A DNA stretch of 64,000 nt from Rhabditophanes sp. KR3021 (Eukaryota > Nematoda > Chromadorea > Rhabditida > Alloionematidae), in the NCBI GenBank assembly GCA_963281155.1, contig CAUJLY010000006.1:1550001-1614000 (forward strand), read 5' to 3'. Within the stretch, counting starts at the first letter, position 1, and every line of letters begins with the position of its first letter. Below are positions 1-13,279 of the stretch, piece by piece. A program made the position numbers and the translations under genes. The notes beneath the pieces were generated by a model, which searched no databases, was not told the origin of the DNA, and was given only the letters and a program-made list of their open reading frames with translations.

Positions 1-3000
1 TCGACAGACAATTGCCCAGTAATTTTATCAATATCCAATCCTTGCGGGAAATTAACAGTTGGGAACATCGAATATTCAATGGGACTATTAGCCAAGGTAC
101 AATTAACTTTAGGCAACTTCAACGGCATCTCCCCATTCAAAGGCACATGAAATTGATAAGCTAATTTGTCAAACACGGGAAACTTTTCGCGATCTTTCAT
201 CACAACCACTTTCATTTGGTGAGAGGCAGTCAGGTAATCATTTCTAATTGATGCTTTCAGTTTTAGAATATACTCTCCTGGCATTAGCTTGCTTCTTAAT
301 TGTAATCTGTCTTCTTCAATTTCGAAATACTTTTTGATTCTTGAATCACTTTCGAGACTGTACTTGATAAGTTCAGACATCGTTGATCTTGCCTGCACAT
401 TTATTATAGATGATCCAGGAGCTTTGTCTGATGAAATAAATACAATTTTGGGAAGTGGGACAAATTCCAGTTTATCTGTTTCGTTCGAAACAATATGCAA
501 AACCACGACCGTCTGTGATTTCCTCTTGAAAACGGGAGATTGGTCCACAGCTTCCACGGTAATTTGCATTATCGGCCCATCAAGAGACGTCAATTGTACG
601 ATAGAAGATATCTTCCCTGATTCTTCATTGATACTTAATTTCTCCAGATCCTTCTTCACACCATCATTGGCAGGAGATGCAAATTGGTATTTGACTTGCC
701 CGATAGGCCCTGGGTCTGGGTCAGTAGCATGCACCTGAACTAAGACAACTCCACTTGGGATTGGTGCTTGTCTGTGGATATCATATCTAAATTCATCGAA
801 TTCAGGTGCCGTTGGATTAGAGCCCCCCAACTCCACAACAACCGTTGCCTTTGACGACAAAGGAGGCTCCCCGTGATCAGTTGCTTCCACCTCAAATCTG
901 TAGTTTTGTATCTCCTTAAAAGACTGTTCCAAATAAATGGTGCCCGTATTATTATCAATCGAAAAAAGATGTCTGTCTTGTTGAGGCAGAATTAAGCTAT
1001 ACCCAATAAGTTTATTCTTGCCCGAGTCTTCATCCATAGCAACCACCGTCCCCACCTCACTCCCAACCGACAAATCAAGCGGTGTTGTGATGGTGTAGAG
1101 GGAATTATTAAAAACAGGTGCATTGTCATTTAAATCCATTACACTGATGATAACATCTGTTTCTCCACACAAGCCAGGCTTAGACAATAAACACGCTATG
1201 ACTTTAAATTGGAAACGTTTATCTTTCTCAAAATCAAATTGGAGTGTGCTGTTTATTTCACCTGAGTTTCCATCTATTTGGAAGTTTGAGGCTTGGTTGG
1301 AGTCGGTCAGGAGACTGTAGATGATCTTGTCGTCTATCACTTCTTCTGCGCGATGATGAGCTCGCACCATACCTACTCTTCCCGGGCGTGTATTTTCGTT
1401 GAGTTTAATCTGATAAATTGCTTGTTCGAAACGAGGTTGTAACATAAATATACTTTTGGAACCATCCATCCTAACAACGATTTCACTCTTGGCCTGGAAA
1501 CAAAGAAAGCTATTAGTAGATAAAAAATAAACTCTATTTTTCTAACCAATATAAAGACCAGTATGAATATCAACCAATAACTCATTCTTCTGTATTAGTG
1601 TGTAAATATATAGCTCAAAATACAATTGCAATGAGTCTTTGAAATGTCAGAATGGCAGTAGACTTAGGTAGTAATTAGCGTATACTTATAAAGAAAAGTG
1701 AATGATGTGTATTAGTAGGAAAAGTAATATCTTTTTTAATGTCATCAGTCTATATAATTACATTTGAATATATCTCCATTGACCATTTATGTTTTAAGAA
1801 TTGGAAAATAAGCTAAAACAACAGCATAAAAGGTATGTTTACAGGATGAATTAAAACGCAAAAAGAGAATATCATATATATAATTTCACTTGACACACGA
1901 TTACTAAATACAAAAAAATTTGTGTAAAATTGATGTGTATATCCATAACAGGTAGTATAAATGTATGTTTTCACATACGTATTTAGTATTTCCTGATGCA
2001 AGTATGCTATTAAAAGATTTAAAATGTTTTTAAGTTTGGCGTGTTAAAGCGTGGTTTAAATGAATATAATATAAATTATGCAATAATAAAGTACGTTGTA
2101 TGATTTGTATGTTGCCACTATGTATGCTATTAATGGCAGCGATATTAAGGTATATGGGACCATATTTGAGTGAGTGTTTAAAAAATGCAATCGACAAGGG
2201 TAAAAATGGATATTAGCATTGAATGACCGGTCAAAGGACACTATATTAGACAGTTAATGAGAGGAGTACCTCTTTTGCAATGCCAAAATTATTAATTATA
2301 AAGAAAATGTGTAAAGGGCAGTCAAATCTTTTTCCTGCATGGCCTTGCTAACCTATATTTTTACATACAGGGTCAAGCATTGACGTTACCTGCCTGTGTG
2401 GTAATATGTTGTCGTATGGCCTCAAAGCATACCATTCAACTAGATATATCGTGGTTCTACATTTCAAAAGAACAATACCGGTCTCCTCATTTAATTGAGC
2501 GGGCATGTTTATGATGTTGTAAAAGATAAAGTGATATTATGGTCAAAGGTGTCCCATATAAATGCATACCTACTTCCTTTACGGTCATTATAAAGTATTG
2601 AAACCTTTTAGGGACAATCTGGTTTGTCTACTATTTTATGTACAAACATATCATTTTAAATGAACTAGTCTTCTTTAAATGACATTTTGTCAAAACAAAA
2701 ACTTACTACTTTTAGATGGTTTAGTGTTGCGGTTGCTTCAAATACAAATTCAATCCCATCATGCTCCATTTGAAGTAATCTTCTCCCAACAAATATATCT
2801 CCTGTTCCGGAATTTATTTCAAATATATTGGGGGTATTTATCTCAAGATCATATTCAAATATTTCATTTGGATGACCATCCACTACTTTTATTGTTCCTA
2901 CGAATTGAGCAACATCGATTGCGCTGTGCAAGTCGAAGACATATTTTTCAACTTCAAAATGTCTCTTCATCGGTAATTGAATAGATTGGTCTTTGTGAAC

Positions 3001-4972
3001 TTTTGTGACATCCCCATCGATACTACTCATTTCGGCATCTTCATCAAACATCGAAAAATGAGTTGGGTTGGGTTTGGTTTGTGTTGGAATAGGACTTAAT
3101 AAAGAATGATTCGGCATATCTACATCCTCTTCATCATTCCCGTCGACTTTTGAATCAAAGTCAACTGTAACGTTAACTCTACCAATCCTAGGTTCATCCG
3201 AAATATCATTTGCTTTTATTTGAAAAGTATACTTTCTTTCAATTATTTGTCGTTGATTTTTTTGTTGGATAAAAATCAAAGCAACTCCATCTTCTTTATA
3301 AATCAAATCGAATGGCCAGTCAGAGGGAGGTTCTTGGTCAAAATCATACTCCAACTCACTATTCATACCCTCGTCTGGGTCAGTGGCACGAATGGTTCCG
3401 ATTTCAGAATTATTCCTTGGTATATTTGGCAAAGCAAAATAGTATGAAGGCAAACTAAATTGGGGTGCGTTATCGTTTTCATCAATTAAAGTAACGTTAA
3501 TCTTAGCTCTCTGACATGGCGAACCTTTTAAACCCTCAGCGGAACCTTTTGTGTGGATAATTTGAGCAATCAAATGAAGGTTTGCGACTTTTTCTCTGTC
3601 AAGAAAAGTGGAATCACTCACAACAATGGAACCATCATCCAAAATTTTGAAAACTGCCCCATTATCAGAGAGCCGTAATGAAGAGAAGGTGCCAAGAACA
3701 TTTAGCCTCGTCAATAAGGTACCAACAGCTGCATTTTCCTTCACCGAAACCTCAACATTGCAAGGTGAAAAGTGAGCTCCTACATTTTCGATATTTTCAT
3801 TCAAAACTATTTGGGATGTATGATACCGGTTTGGATTGAGTTCAGAGTAGGAGCGAATGTTAACTTTCATTTGACCGCCAACTTTGTCCGACAAAAAGTC
3901 TTGCTTGGCGTGTATGGCTGCTGTTAGTGGATTAAGATCCAGCAAATCACCAACATCTGTTTCTTCTAACACATACAAAATGGTTTCATTTGAGTCTATT
4001 CTGTTTGCATCAAATGAAGCCACAATAACACCTCCTTCCATCAGCACATCACCTGCCTTTGTGTTTAGGGTATAATTAACAAAATAATGTTCTTTTTCAA
4101 ATATAGGAATCAAATCATTCGCCATATCTACATAAACGACCAAAGAAGTAGTGGCAGTTGAGGGTGGATTTGCATTGTCTGATGCTTGAACAACCAAATT
4201 GTATTGAGAAAGCTGCAAAGGTTGGAGGAGAATCAAATTGACGATTGGTGGTAATTGTGAGTGACTCCACCGTTGTGGAACTGCCTTTCCATCCTTTGTA
4301 GTGGTTGGGAGAAATTTTCTGTTAAAATAAGTTGCATTTGAAAAGCCAATCTCAAACACATTTCCTTCATTTCCACTTATGATTGAGAAAGTGACAGAAT
4401 ACTTTTTAACTGGATCCCAATCTATGGCCAAAATGGAAGTTTCGATTTGTTGTTGTGGGGATGTGTGGTGGGGAATATGCATTGAGTAGGGTGTATTGTA
4501 GAAGGTTGGTACATAAATGTTTGGTTGGCGAATGGTTAGGGTGAGTAGAGGGTAGGAAACTGTGTTGCAAATAACATTTATCGTGATTACACTTTGATTG
4601 ACGTGGCCAGGAAAGGGAGGTAGAGTGAAGTTCGGCTTCATGACGACCATGAATTGGCCATTATTGCGTTTCCTTAATTGAAATGCTGAAGATAAGTCTG
4701 TTTTGGGGAGATTAGTGGTTCGAATGGTTGAGATGGCAATTTGTGCCGTTGGAGGTTCCACAACTGTATCTACAATTATCACCTCATTTGGCTGGTTAGG
4801 ACTAATCTCAAAATTAAAAGGATCTACATCTGACTCAGGAAAGAAACATTCTGTAAATAAGTTGGTCTTAACCTCATTAACATTAATAAAGATGCTTACG
4901 TTTCTTTGAATTTACTTGTGTTAAAAAAGTTAAATAAATAAAAAATAGAATAGGAGATTTTGTTAAGATCAT
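1..4972 (-). CDS. Classical cadherin, 5' part (incomplete at window edge)
   Basis: Cell-surface calcium-dependent adhesion protein. I join three exons: 4972-4900 (start ATG and signal peptide), 4850-2707 and 1493-1, the last running off the window. Phases agree at both junctions (phase 1, then phase 0). The first 24 residues form a hydrophobic secretion signal. About 1,236 residues are visible, made of tandem cadherin repeats: clear DENDNAP.F and DLNDNAP.F calcium-binding linkers, with degenerate versions (VDMANDLIPIF, GSNPTAPEF) elsewhere. No membrane segment or cytoplasmic tail is reached. The second intron (2706-1494) is 1.2 kb, far longer than its neighbours. Repeat degeneracy prevents me from naming the C. 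elegans orthologue among the cdh genes. The cadherin assignment is firm; subfamily is open. Confidence 0.92.
1494..2706 (-). other. Long intron of the cadherin gene
   Basis: A 1.2 kb AT-rich intron with a GTAAGT donor and a TTTCCAG acceptor, phase 0 on both sides. The short open frames inside it have no recognisable content. Its unusual length makes it a candidate place for an intronic enhancer, but I see no specific motif. Confidence 0.6.
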
Positions 4973-6685
4973 TTTATTATAATTATAAAACACATCCGTT
5001 AAAGTTAATCTTAATTAATGGAATAGTTCCTAAAATCAAAACACATTTTATTGTTATTTATTATTAGTGGATTACATATAGCATAGAATAATTGGGTGAT
5101 AAAAAAGGTGTGTTGGTGGGGTAAGCGGATTTGATTAACTGCATTCATTGACAATAACAAGAATCAGTGTATAAAAATCAAATTGCGGTGTTGGTGAGGA
5201 GTAGTCATGAAATGGGGTAAATGTATTTAGGGTGTGGTATAGTTTATCACATCTAAGTATGTACAAATGCGCAGAATCGTATATAAAGGTAATGGGGAGC
5301 AATTTTATCCGTCAAAGATTCCTCTTGTAAAAAAATGATGTCTGTGGATAGAAGTGAAAAGGTGAATCTGTTGGAATAAACCTTTTTTGTCATTAAACCT
5401 AAATGCGGGTAAGAGAAGGTAATTTGAATAATTGGTGTGATCAATCCTAATAGTTGTTGCGCAATCTCATAATAGTATGTGATAATAAAATAATGTTGCA
5501 AAAAAGGATGGGGATGGCAAAATGGAGTGGTGCTTAATTTAAATACTTTTATAGGCCAAACATTTACACACGATGTACACGTTTTCTAAATGGTATATTT
5601 CAATTAAGAATATTGCATATTGAACTTTTTAGGAAAATAATGACACAAAAAGGATCAAATTAGTTTTAGTCATCTAAATTGATGTGTATTTATCTAGCAT
5701 ATATTGTACCAATTATCCATGAACTTATGATGATAAAGTTAGCTTTGTGTAAAGTTTATAATCTTGGAAGAAATTGTGTGAGATAAGTAGTTTCACTTAA
5801 AAAGAGTCTCTAATTGGAACTAATTACAAAGACAGATAAAAAGTAGTATATCATTGTTGGGATTGTTTTAGGAGTGTCCTTGAAGAATATAGATAATTTT
5901 TCGAATTTTCAAAATATGAATATGTAAGAATACGTGATAATATATTGCATACATTACACACAGATAGACGACCGTGTGGTCAAATGAAATTAATAAAATA
6001 TGTCGGTTATTTAATTGTGGTTAAGGTTGCAAGGTCACCTATTAATTCAGACAAAAATTAGTTTAAATTTAAATAATTAACCTTAAGCTGTTTGAATATA
6101 CTTGTATGTAAATATTAAGATTGCTTGGAATTGGTTAGTTTAAAGAAGGAATGAAGGTTAAATAAAGGAAACAGTTAATGAAATATACGCTTCCCTAGTA
6201 ATTAGATATTGTCAAAAGAATGGGATTTGTATTTTGGGAATTGGGCAAGATGAATAATTGCATTGTTATATCAATTATACCATTTGACTTGAAGATAAAA
6301 AATATCTATTTAAATTTGTAATGTAGACATTTAAATATTTTGAATAAACCACACAATTAAGTTAGCTCTGAATTGTTATTGAGGTCAACGATTCATTGTC
6401 TACAAGAGTAAAATTTATTATTGAAAGGAATAATTGTCAAATATTTGATTTATCTTTGTATGTAAACATTGTGCCGTTTCGCTTTTAAAAGGAAGGTGAG
6501 CAATTGTAAATATATATTTTTATTCATTTAGAAATCAAGAGAAACCACAATATTAATGCTAAACAACTTCCTATCCTTTTTCTCTAATAAAATGGTTTTC
6601 TTTTTGCAAATAGAAAAAACTAAAGTGTGTAATACTATAAATTCAATCGAAAAAACATTTAAGCAGAAGTGTCACCATAGAATTA
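4973..6685. other. Intergenic, upstream of cadherin / downstream of copine
   Basis: AT-rich sequence between two minus-strand genes. It should contain the cadherin promoter and the copine 3' end. Only short open frames are present and none shows a recognisable domain; I see no RNA gene or repeat. Confidence 0.5.
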
Positions 6686-9600
6686 TTAATGGTGAGGGGA
6701 ATGAATTCTTCCTTTGATTAAGTTTGTATTTTTAACGTAGTTGTACTGGTCTGGAATTTCGAGTAATGAATGAATGGCAAATGAAAGTTCTCCTTCCCCA
6801 TTGTTTGCCTTGTCTTGAATGATGTCGTGAAATTCAACGAAATGGAAGTTGTCCCATGGTCTTTTAGGCAAAGATTCATCGAATACCTTCATCATTTCCC
6901 AAGGCCCATCACCTACACCCACAACAATAATCGACAATGGATATTGACAGGCTTGGACAATTGCTCTGCGGGTAGCTTTTTCATTTGTTACTTGTCCATC
7001 GGCAATAATTACTAAAATGAAATACTCTTTATAGTGAGCACAAATTTCCATGGCTTGTTGGATTAAAGGAGCAAAGTTTGTTGGGCCGCTTAGATTGACG
7101 TTTGGCGTAATTTGATTATAAACATTTAAAACTTCATCTAAATCTGCGCATTCTCCGTCCTGTTTAAGTTTAAAAACACTCCAATCTCCAGTCCTTGCAT
7201 CTCCAAACCCATACACAGGAATTCCGTTTGTTGTTGCAAATGGCGCCAATGTTTTCCCCATAATTTTGATGACTTGTTGATAAGGGTTTTCTTTGGTAGC
7301 CTCAATCGTGTGCAAGGATTTGCCATTAAAAGAATTTTCTCCTTGGTATTTGTTACTTGCGGTGTAGTCAATGCCGAAAATTAAATTAGTAGATTGCAGC
7401 CCAGCCTTGCGCATTGCTTGAGACAAAGCATCCAAAGAAGTCAGTTGAAGGAGCATTTCCTGTGTAGAAGTAACTCCCAAAATACTCAGCAAAGAAGATT
7501 GACTTTGCTTTCTTTTTTTAGAATCAGACGTGATTGAAGAGCCTTCATCTAATTTAGACCCATGAGCCACATGAGATCTACGAATTTGAGGCGCCTGCCC
7601 ACCACAACCATTCAAAGAACCTGATTTTGAAGTATCTTTTCTGGGAGATGGTAATGGGACGGAAAGTTCTATTCTTGGCAATGATTCCTGCAACAATATT
7701 CAAAAATTATGGTACTTCTTTTAAGTGCAAATCAAATCGGACCACATGAATAGAATCTTTCAAACGAAAACATGTTTTGAGAGCAAAAAATATCAAACAA
7801 GTTATTTTATTAATTTAGTGAAAAGTGCAATAAAAAAAGACATATTTAAATGTTTTGATAACCATACTTTTTAAGTGTATTTTAAAGGAACTTGAAAATA
7901 AAAAAACAGAGGACGTGCATTGTAATATACATTTATTTAATTATGACAACTAAATTTACCTTGACTTGATTTGAGGTTGGTTCATCTAGGGGGATTGGTT
8001 CATTCAAATTGTCAGTAACGTGTTCGGAGGTTATGCTAAGTTGGTCTGGGGGAATTTCTAATGATTGAATTTCAGGAGCATATGTGATGGTGTCATCGAC
8101 CTCGTCAATGCATACTTCGATCTTTTCGAAGGCCTATAAAAAAGAAAATTTAGGTGTAATTTCAGATATTTAAGGTATATTACATCATTAGTTTTGACTA
8201 ATTTGTTAGTCGCATCAGGGGATGAAACCTTTTTGTCGGCACGCATTTTAACAATAGGAATGTCCTCTTCAATCATTTTTTCTTCCATCACAAAATCAGG
8301 TTGGCGTCCCCCATTCTCGTAGTATTCCTTATGTTTGTCTTGAGTTTCCATGTATTCGATAGCATCTTGGAGGTAAATGTCCGCAGTAACCTTATTTTTG
8401 ATATCCTCACTCGAGTCTTGTCTGATTGGCTGTTCGAAGATGTTTTTGTGATCAGATTCTTTTGAGGAAAGAGATGGTTTTTGGATAATGACATTTGGGG
8501 GAGATTCTCTGCAAATTTCACTTGCTTTTGGATATTCATCTTCATCAATGTCCATGACGTCATGTTTTTCTTCTTTCGAACTTCTTCTCTCCTTAAAATC
8601 AGCTAAAAAGTTTTCAATGACAACACCAGCTTCCTTTTCTGAGTCCAAAAACTCATCCTTATAGGAATTGTCTAAGGGGTCAAATGCAGGCGTATCATAT
8701 TCTTTCAACAAATCCTTGACATCTGATGGGAGAGATTCATGTGAGAGAAGACCTTCTTTGTCTGACATAGTAACCATTTGGAAGGCGTCTGGGTGATTGA
8801 TTGGATGTTTTGGTTCTGCTTCCATAGCATTTCTCCTTCTTTGTTCCTCTTCATTAAGAGGGAAGTCGGTAACAAAGTTAGTTTTTTCTTTTGTGCCCTC
8901 ATCAACAAATTGGATGTTGTGGGGTGGTTGTTGAGCTTGCTGCTTTTCAACTGTTTCAACTTGACGCATCTTTCTTTCGTAATTGTCACTAGGTTGAATG
9001 TTGATAGTTGAGTGATGTGGATTAATATCACCACCCAATCCATAATTTTCCTCAATTTCTTTTAGCAAAGCTGCTTCTGATTCGGGTAAAATAGTTTTTA
9101 TAATAGGATGGGCTGTATCGTGAAGAAGGTGTTTGCTAGGTTCGTTGTCGGATTGATCAAAGTCGGTTAAAATATAGGGCTGTTTGGTATCGTTGACATG
9201 TTCTTGATGTTGTGGGATGAGGGGTTGAAAAGTGACTTCATTAACCTCATACCCGGCACCTTGATGAATGTCAATTTCTTGTAAATGCAAGACGTGTTCG
9301 GTTGTTTTTTGGTGTGAAGAATCAATGGTTGGTAAGTAGTGCAATTCGTTCGGATTACTAGTTGCTTTTCCTTGTTCGGGTCCATGTTCAGACAAGAAAC
9401 TGTATTCTTTCATCAATTGAGCTTCTTCTTCTGCCGCATGTTCGCTAATTGGAGGCAACTCGGGTTCATTTTGGTAGACATACTCCATATCTCCGGAAAC
9501 ATCATAAGATGATGGTGGTTCGGGTGTTGTTTGGAAATTAGTATCACTAAATGCGCCAGGGGATTGATTTAGGAAGGTGTCAGTGTGGTAAATTTTTTCA

Positions 9601-10674
9601 AATTCGTTATCGTCACTTTCACCGGATGAGTTTTTGTCAGTAGACAAAGGCTCTGGCTTGTTAGGTTTTTGAGAAGTGGTGGGTTCCCTGAAATAAATGA
9701 AAAAGATGACATATGTAGGTTGAGAGATATGTTAGAATCAGACAGTCACGTTAACAAATATTTAAGCTGTCATATTCAATTACCTTTTCTCAAAAGAAGT
9801 GTGTTGCCAAACTGTAGACTTGATATGCTCTTCAAGTTTATGTTTTAAATGCTCTGCTTCCTCTTTAGATCCTCCATGACTAATTACATCATTCATGGCC
9901 GCTCTAATATCCTCAGTACAAAGTTCAGTCAAAGAAGCGGCTAATTGTTTGTAATTGCTAATACCAGCATAAATGGCAGAATTAAGATTTTCACAACTGA
10001 GTTTGGTAGTAATTTTTTGAAACACTTTCTCTGCTAATTCTTCGTAACTACGTTCTAAAGAGACCGAGGCATCATTTGAAATGTCATTTATGTTTCCTTG
10101 AGGAGAAGAATAAATGACATTAGTTGAATAGATGTTATCGCTAAAAATGTTAATAAATAAAAAAGTAATAAATAGTATACCTTCGTGCAGTAGGTTGAGG
10201 TAAGTCAAATGCATTGTGGGGCAATCGATTTAATAATTCATCAGGGTTAGCTTCAATGACATGTGTATCGTCTTGATTTGTCGAAATCGGATTGATTTCT
10301 TCACTTTGATTGTAAGCATATTGGGCTTGTCTGTTTGTGAGGTCGTTTGAGATGGCTCTTACTTGGTCAATGACGTGAACAATGGTTTCGCTTTGGAAAT
10401 CTTTTGATTTAATCGAATCGTCACAATAGCTAAGATTGGCACTTTTTTTGAGTTGTCCATTTTCGTTAAATGCTATGTTGGCATCTTTCTTTTGTTCATC
10501 TAATTTTTTCCACTCCTTTCTTGCATCAAGTACCCAAAAGAAAAATCCAACGAAGGCTATTGCCATGGCTGCCAAAAGAATTCTTGTGAAAGGAGCAATC
10601 ATCATAACATGCTCCTCGTCTTCACATTCTTCCCATTCTTCTGGATCATAGCCAAGGTCTTCGCTGAATACCAT
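6686..10674 (-). CDS. cpna-1: Membrane-anchored copine, CPNA-1 type
   Basis: Five exons join in phase: 10674-10181, 10140-9784, 9687-8184, 8133-7960 and 7687-6686, giving about 1,176 residues. A short acidic N-terminus is followed by one transmembrane helix at about residues 28-50. Next comes a long, low-complexity, Glu/Asp/Asn-rich linker. The C-terminal 250 residues are a copine-type vWA domain with a MIDAS-like DYTASN motif, GPTNF and IADGQV. No C2 domains are visible, unlike classic copines. This architecture and length match C. elegans CPNA-1 (about 1,107 residues), a muscle protein at integrin attachment sites needed for myofilament stability. An acceptor-like TTAAAG lies just before the start codon. 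The domain call is firm; orthology rests on architecture. Confidence 0.9.
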
Positions 10675-13279
10675 AAAGCCTTTAATAAAATGTGTTTAAT
10701 GAGATAACAAATAAATTATTTAATGATAAAATAACAATTTTGATGATTTGCAATCGAATTGGTGGACGAGGATACATTTTATATCAATTTCACATATGTC
10801 TGCTGAATTAACAATTGTCCTATCTACTATAACCATTAAACGGAATTAAAGAAATAAATTTATATTATTGTCTTAATCAAAACTAAAGATCCCCGTATCA
10901 TAAAAAAACAAGATAAATTGATTATATATGTACAGAAGTTATTTGATCACTTTTGAGGTATCTCGAAAAAACAAAATACTTATCCTCAAACAGTGATAAA
11001 AGAAACAATTGAGAAGACATATGTATATAATATTATTGTCAACAAGTTTGTTTGAATACAACGCTTAGGTAATCATCACTGAACTTGGCTTTTTGCAGCT
11101 TGACAAATATATATAGGTAGAAGACAGAGTATATAATTAATTCGTTGTCAGGTAATAGTATGGCAAATTGAATATTTTGATCGTTTATTGAGCGACTTAT
11201 TAAAGCGACCTTTTGGTCCAATTTGTGCCTCTTAGTAATATTTAATGTAGGTGAGTAAGTGCGGTGAAAGAGGCTAAAGGGTTTAAGATCAACAATATTT
11301 CGTTTTATTATTTGAGCAATAAACAGTATGTAAGTACATAATAATAAAAGATAAATGATTAGCAAAGGTTATATTTTTTGGAAGTAGCCTTAATTTAAAT
11401 AATAGCTAAAGTAGAAACAAGGTATTGGGAAGGTTAAATTAAAAGAAAAGATTATTACCATTAAATGTATTAGCTTTGATATGATGTGGATTATTATTAT
11501 TAGAAAGAACAATATGTCCGGGTCGGAAATATATATTCTTATTGTTCCCGGTAGACTAGTATGTAGGTAAACGATGTGAGCTAAAAGAAGGGAGTTGATT
11601 TTGTTCAATTTAAATGCTATTAAGATTTATGTAGAGAGAGAAGATTTGTTCTTAATAAAAATAAAAATTAGACATATATATTAATGGTTAGGTGTAGATG
11701 TATTTTGCTATGAACAAAGATTATATTACTTAACTAAATGTAAGGCGGATGACTGGTGAGATATGAACATTCATCATTAAGCCCCATCAACACTTTTTAT
11801 TGAAAATTCGTCTTCTCTGGCCTCAGAGGTACGCATTGTGTAGAAGGTAAAATATCTACATATTACATTTCATATTAAAAACAAGAAACGTGTAGTATTT
11901 TCCTTTACAAACTTATTAATTTTCCTCACTTGTAAATTAGCTTGAGTCAATTGTGTGCGCACTTTTTAAAAGAGTATAAAAATACAAGTGTTTTAGTAGT
12001 TTTTGCATAATATTAAGCATACGTTAGCACAATAGAATAAAAAATTTAATTGAAGAAGACTTGAGCTGAGGAATTCCATCATCTTACGTAATAAAATGTA
12101 ACAAAAATTATCCAGCCAAATGCATAGGGTAGTTCTAACACAGTTCAAAAAAATGTTGGTGATTGTTTTTCCGGATCAGGCATATTCCAGCAATTTATAA
12201 AAATTAACGTGGACTTGGAATATATTATTTGAACTTCTAATTAAATTAAACAATCCTTATAATGCTTATCAAATATAAGTTCATTAATTAATTGAAACTC
12301 CAATCTCGCTTTGTTAAATTATTAATTGTGCAAATGTAACCCGGCATTTATAGTAGTATTGCTCCTCAAGCTGTTAACCAACATTGTATTTTGAACCTAA
12401 AAATGATTAATTGCTGTAGCTACAAGTCCATGCCAAGCATTTGTCACATTTGAAGTTTGTTTTTATAATAAAGACAACAACAAGCAGATGATCTTATATC
12501 CAATTTTCATCACTTTTGCTTTATTAATAAAATGCATATAAAAATGACGTTTGATTTGTAGCACCCCTGAAACAGTACAAAAAAGCATCATTCAACTTAT
12601 CTTTGCAAAAGGACACAACTGTATACTTACTTAATTCAAATATAGCTTCAAGGCCATTCAAACCACTTCATCAATGCAAGATCTGTCAGCTTCCACAACC
12701 AATTCACCTATTTGATTGATTTCAACTAGAGAAAGTGTAAAAGTTCCGAAAATGGAAGGTAATAATTTACTTAGATGCTAATGAACTAATTAATCACCGT
12801 TCTACCATCAAAAGGTCGTGTGTGTGTCTTTTTATTAAAATGTTTAATTCCAAGGGTGTTGATTAATATGTTAATGAAATATCTACATTTATTTTGATCG
12901 GATTGATGTATTTGGTATGTCGGTACTTTTTATTGGCAATATTGCTTTTCTCAGATCATTATTTTTAATTAATATTACATGCAGGTTCATTTTTTGGGTT
13001 GCATCATTCGAAAAAGAAGTGGGAATTAATGTGAGCGCAAAAATAACAATGCATCTTTATTAATATATCATCCTTAAAGTATGTCAATCTAAATTCGTTT
13101 CATTATTCGAAACTTAAAACTCACTTCCAATAAGGATATTATGGAAAGTAAGAGAAAGGTAAACAAGTATTTTGACATCTTCCCACCATCTTAATTGGGT
13201 TCTATAGATATCACTAAATTAGTGATTTTAATTCAATAAATACTGGTCATATCTGATTAACGTCTTCAGTTCATCTGTC
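10675..13279. other. Intergenic region, 2.6 kb
   Basis: Separates the divergently transcribed copine and the secreted-protein gene, so it probably holds both promoters. Open frames at 11039-11365 and 11390-11608 (minus) are AT-rich and look like chance. A short minus-strand frame near 12660-12725 follows an acceptor-like CTCTAG and reads like protein (IGELVVEADRSC), but I found no partner exon. No RNA gene was recognised. Confidence 0.5.

Noticed and set aside
289..738. 149-codon plus-strand open frame
   Set aside because: It lies antisense to the cadherin exon, whose minus frame has cadherin calcium motifs; a shadow frame.
11039..11608. Two minus-strand open frames of 108 and 72 codons
   Set aside because: AT-rich, leucine/isoleucine-heavy, no domain or convincing splice partners; likely chance.
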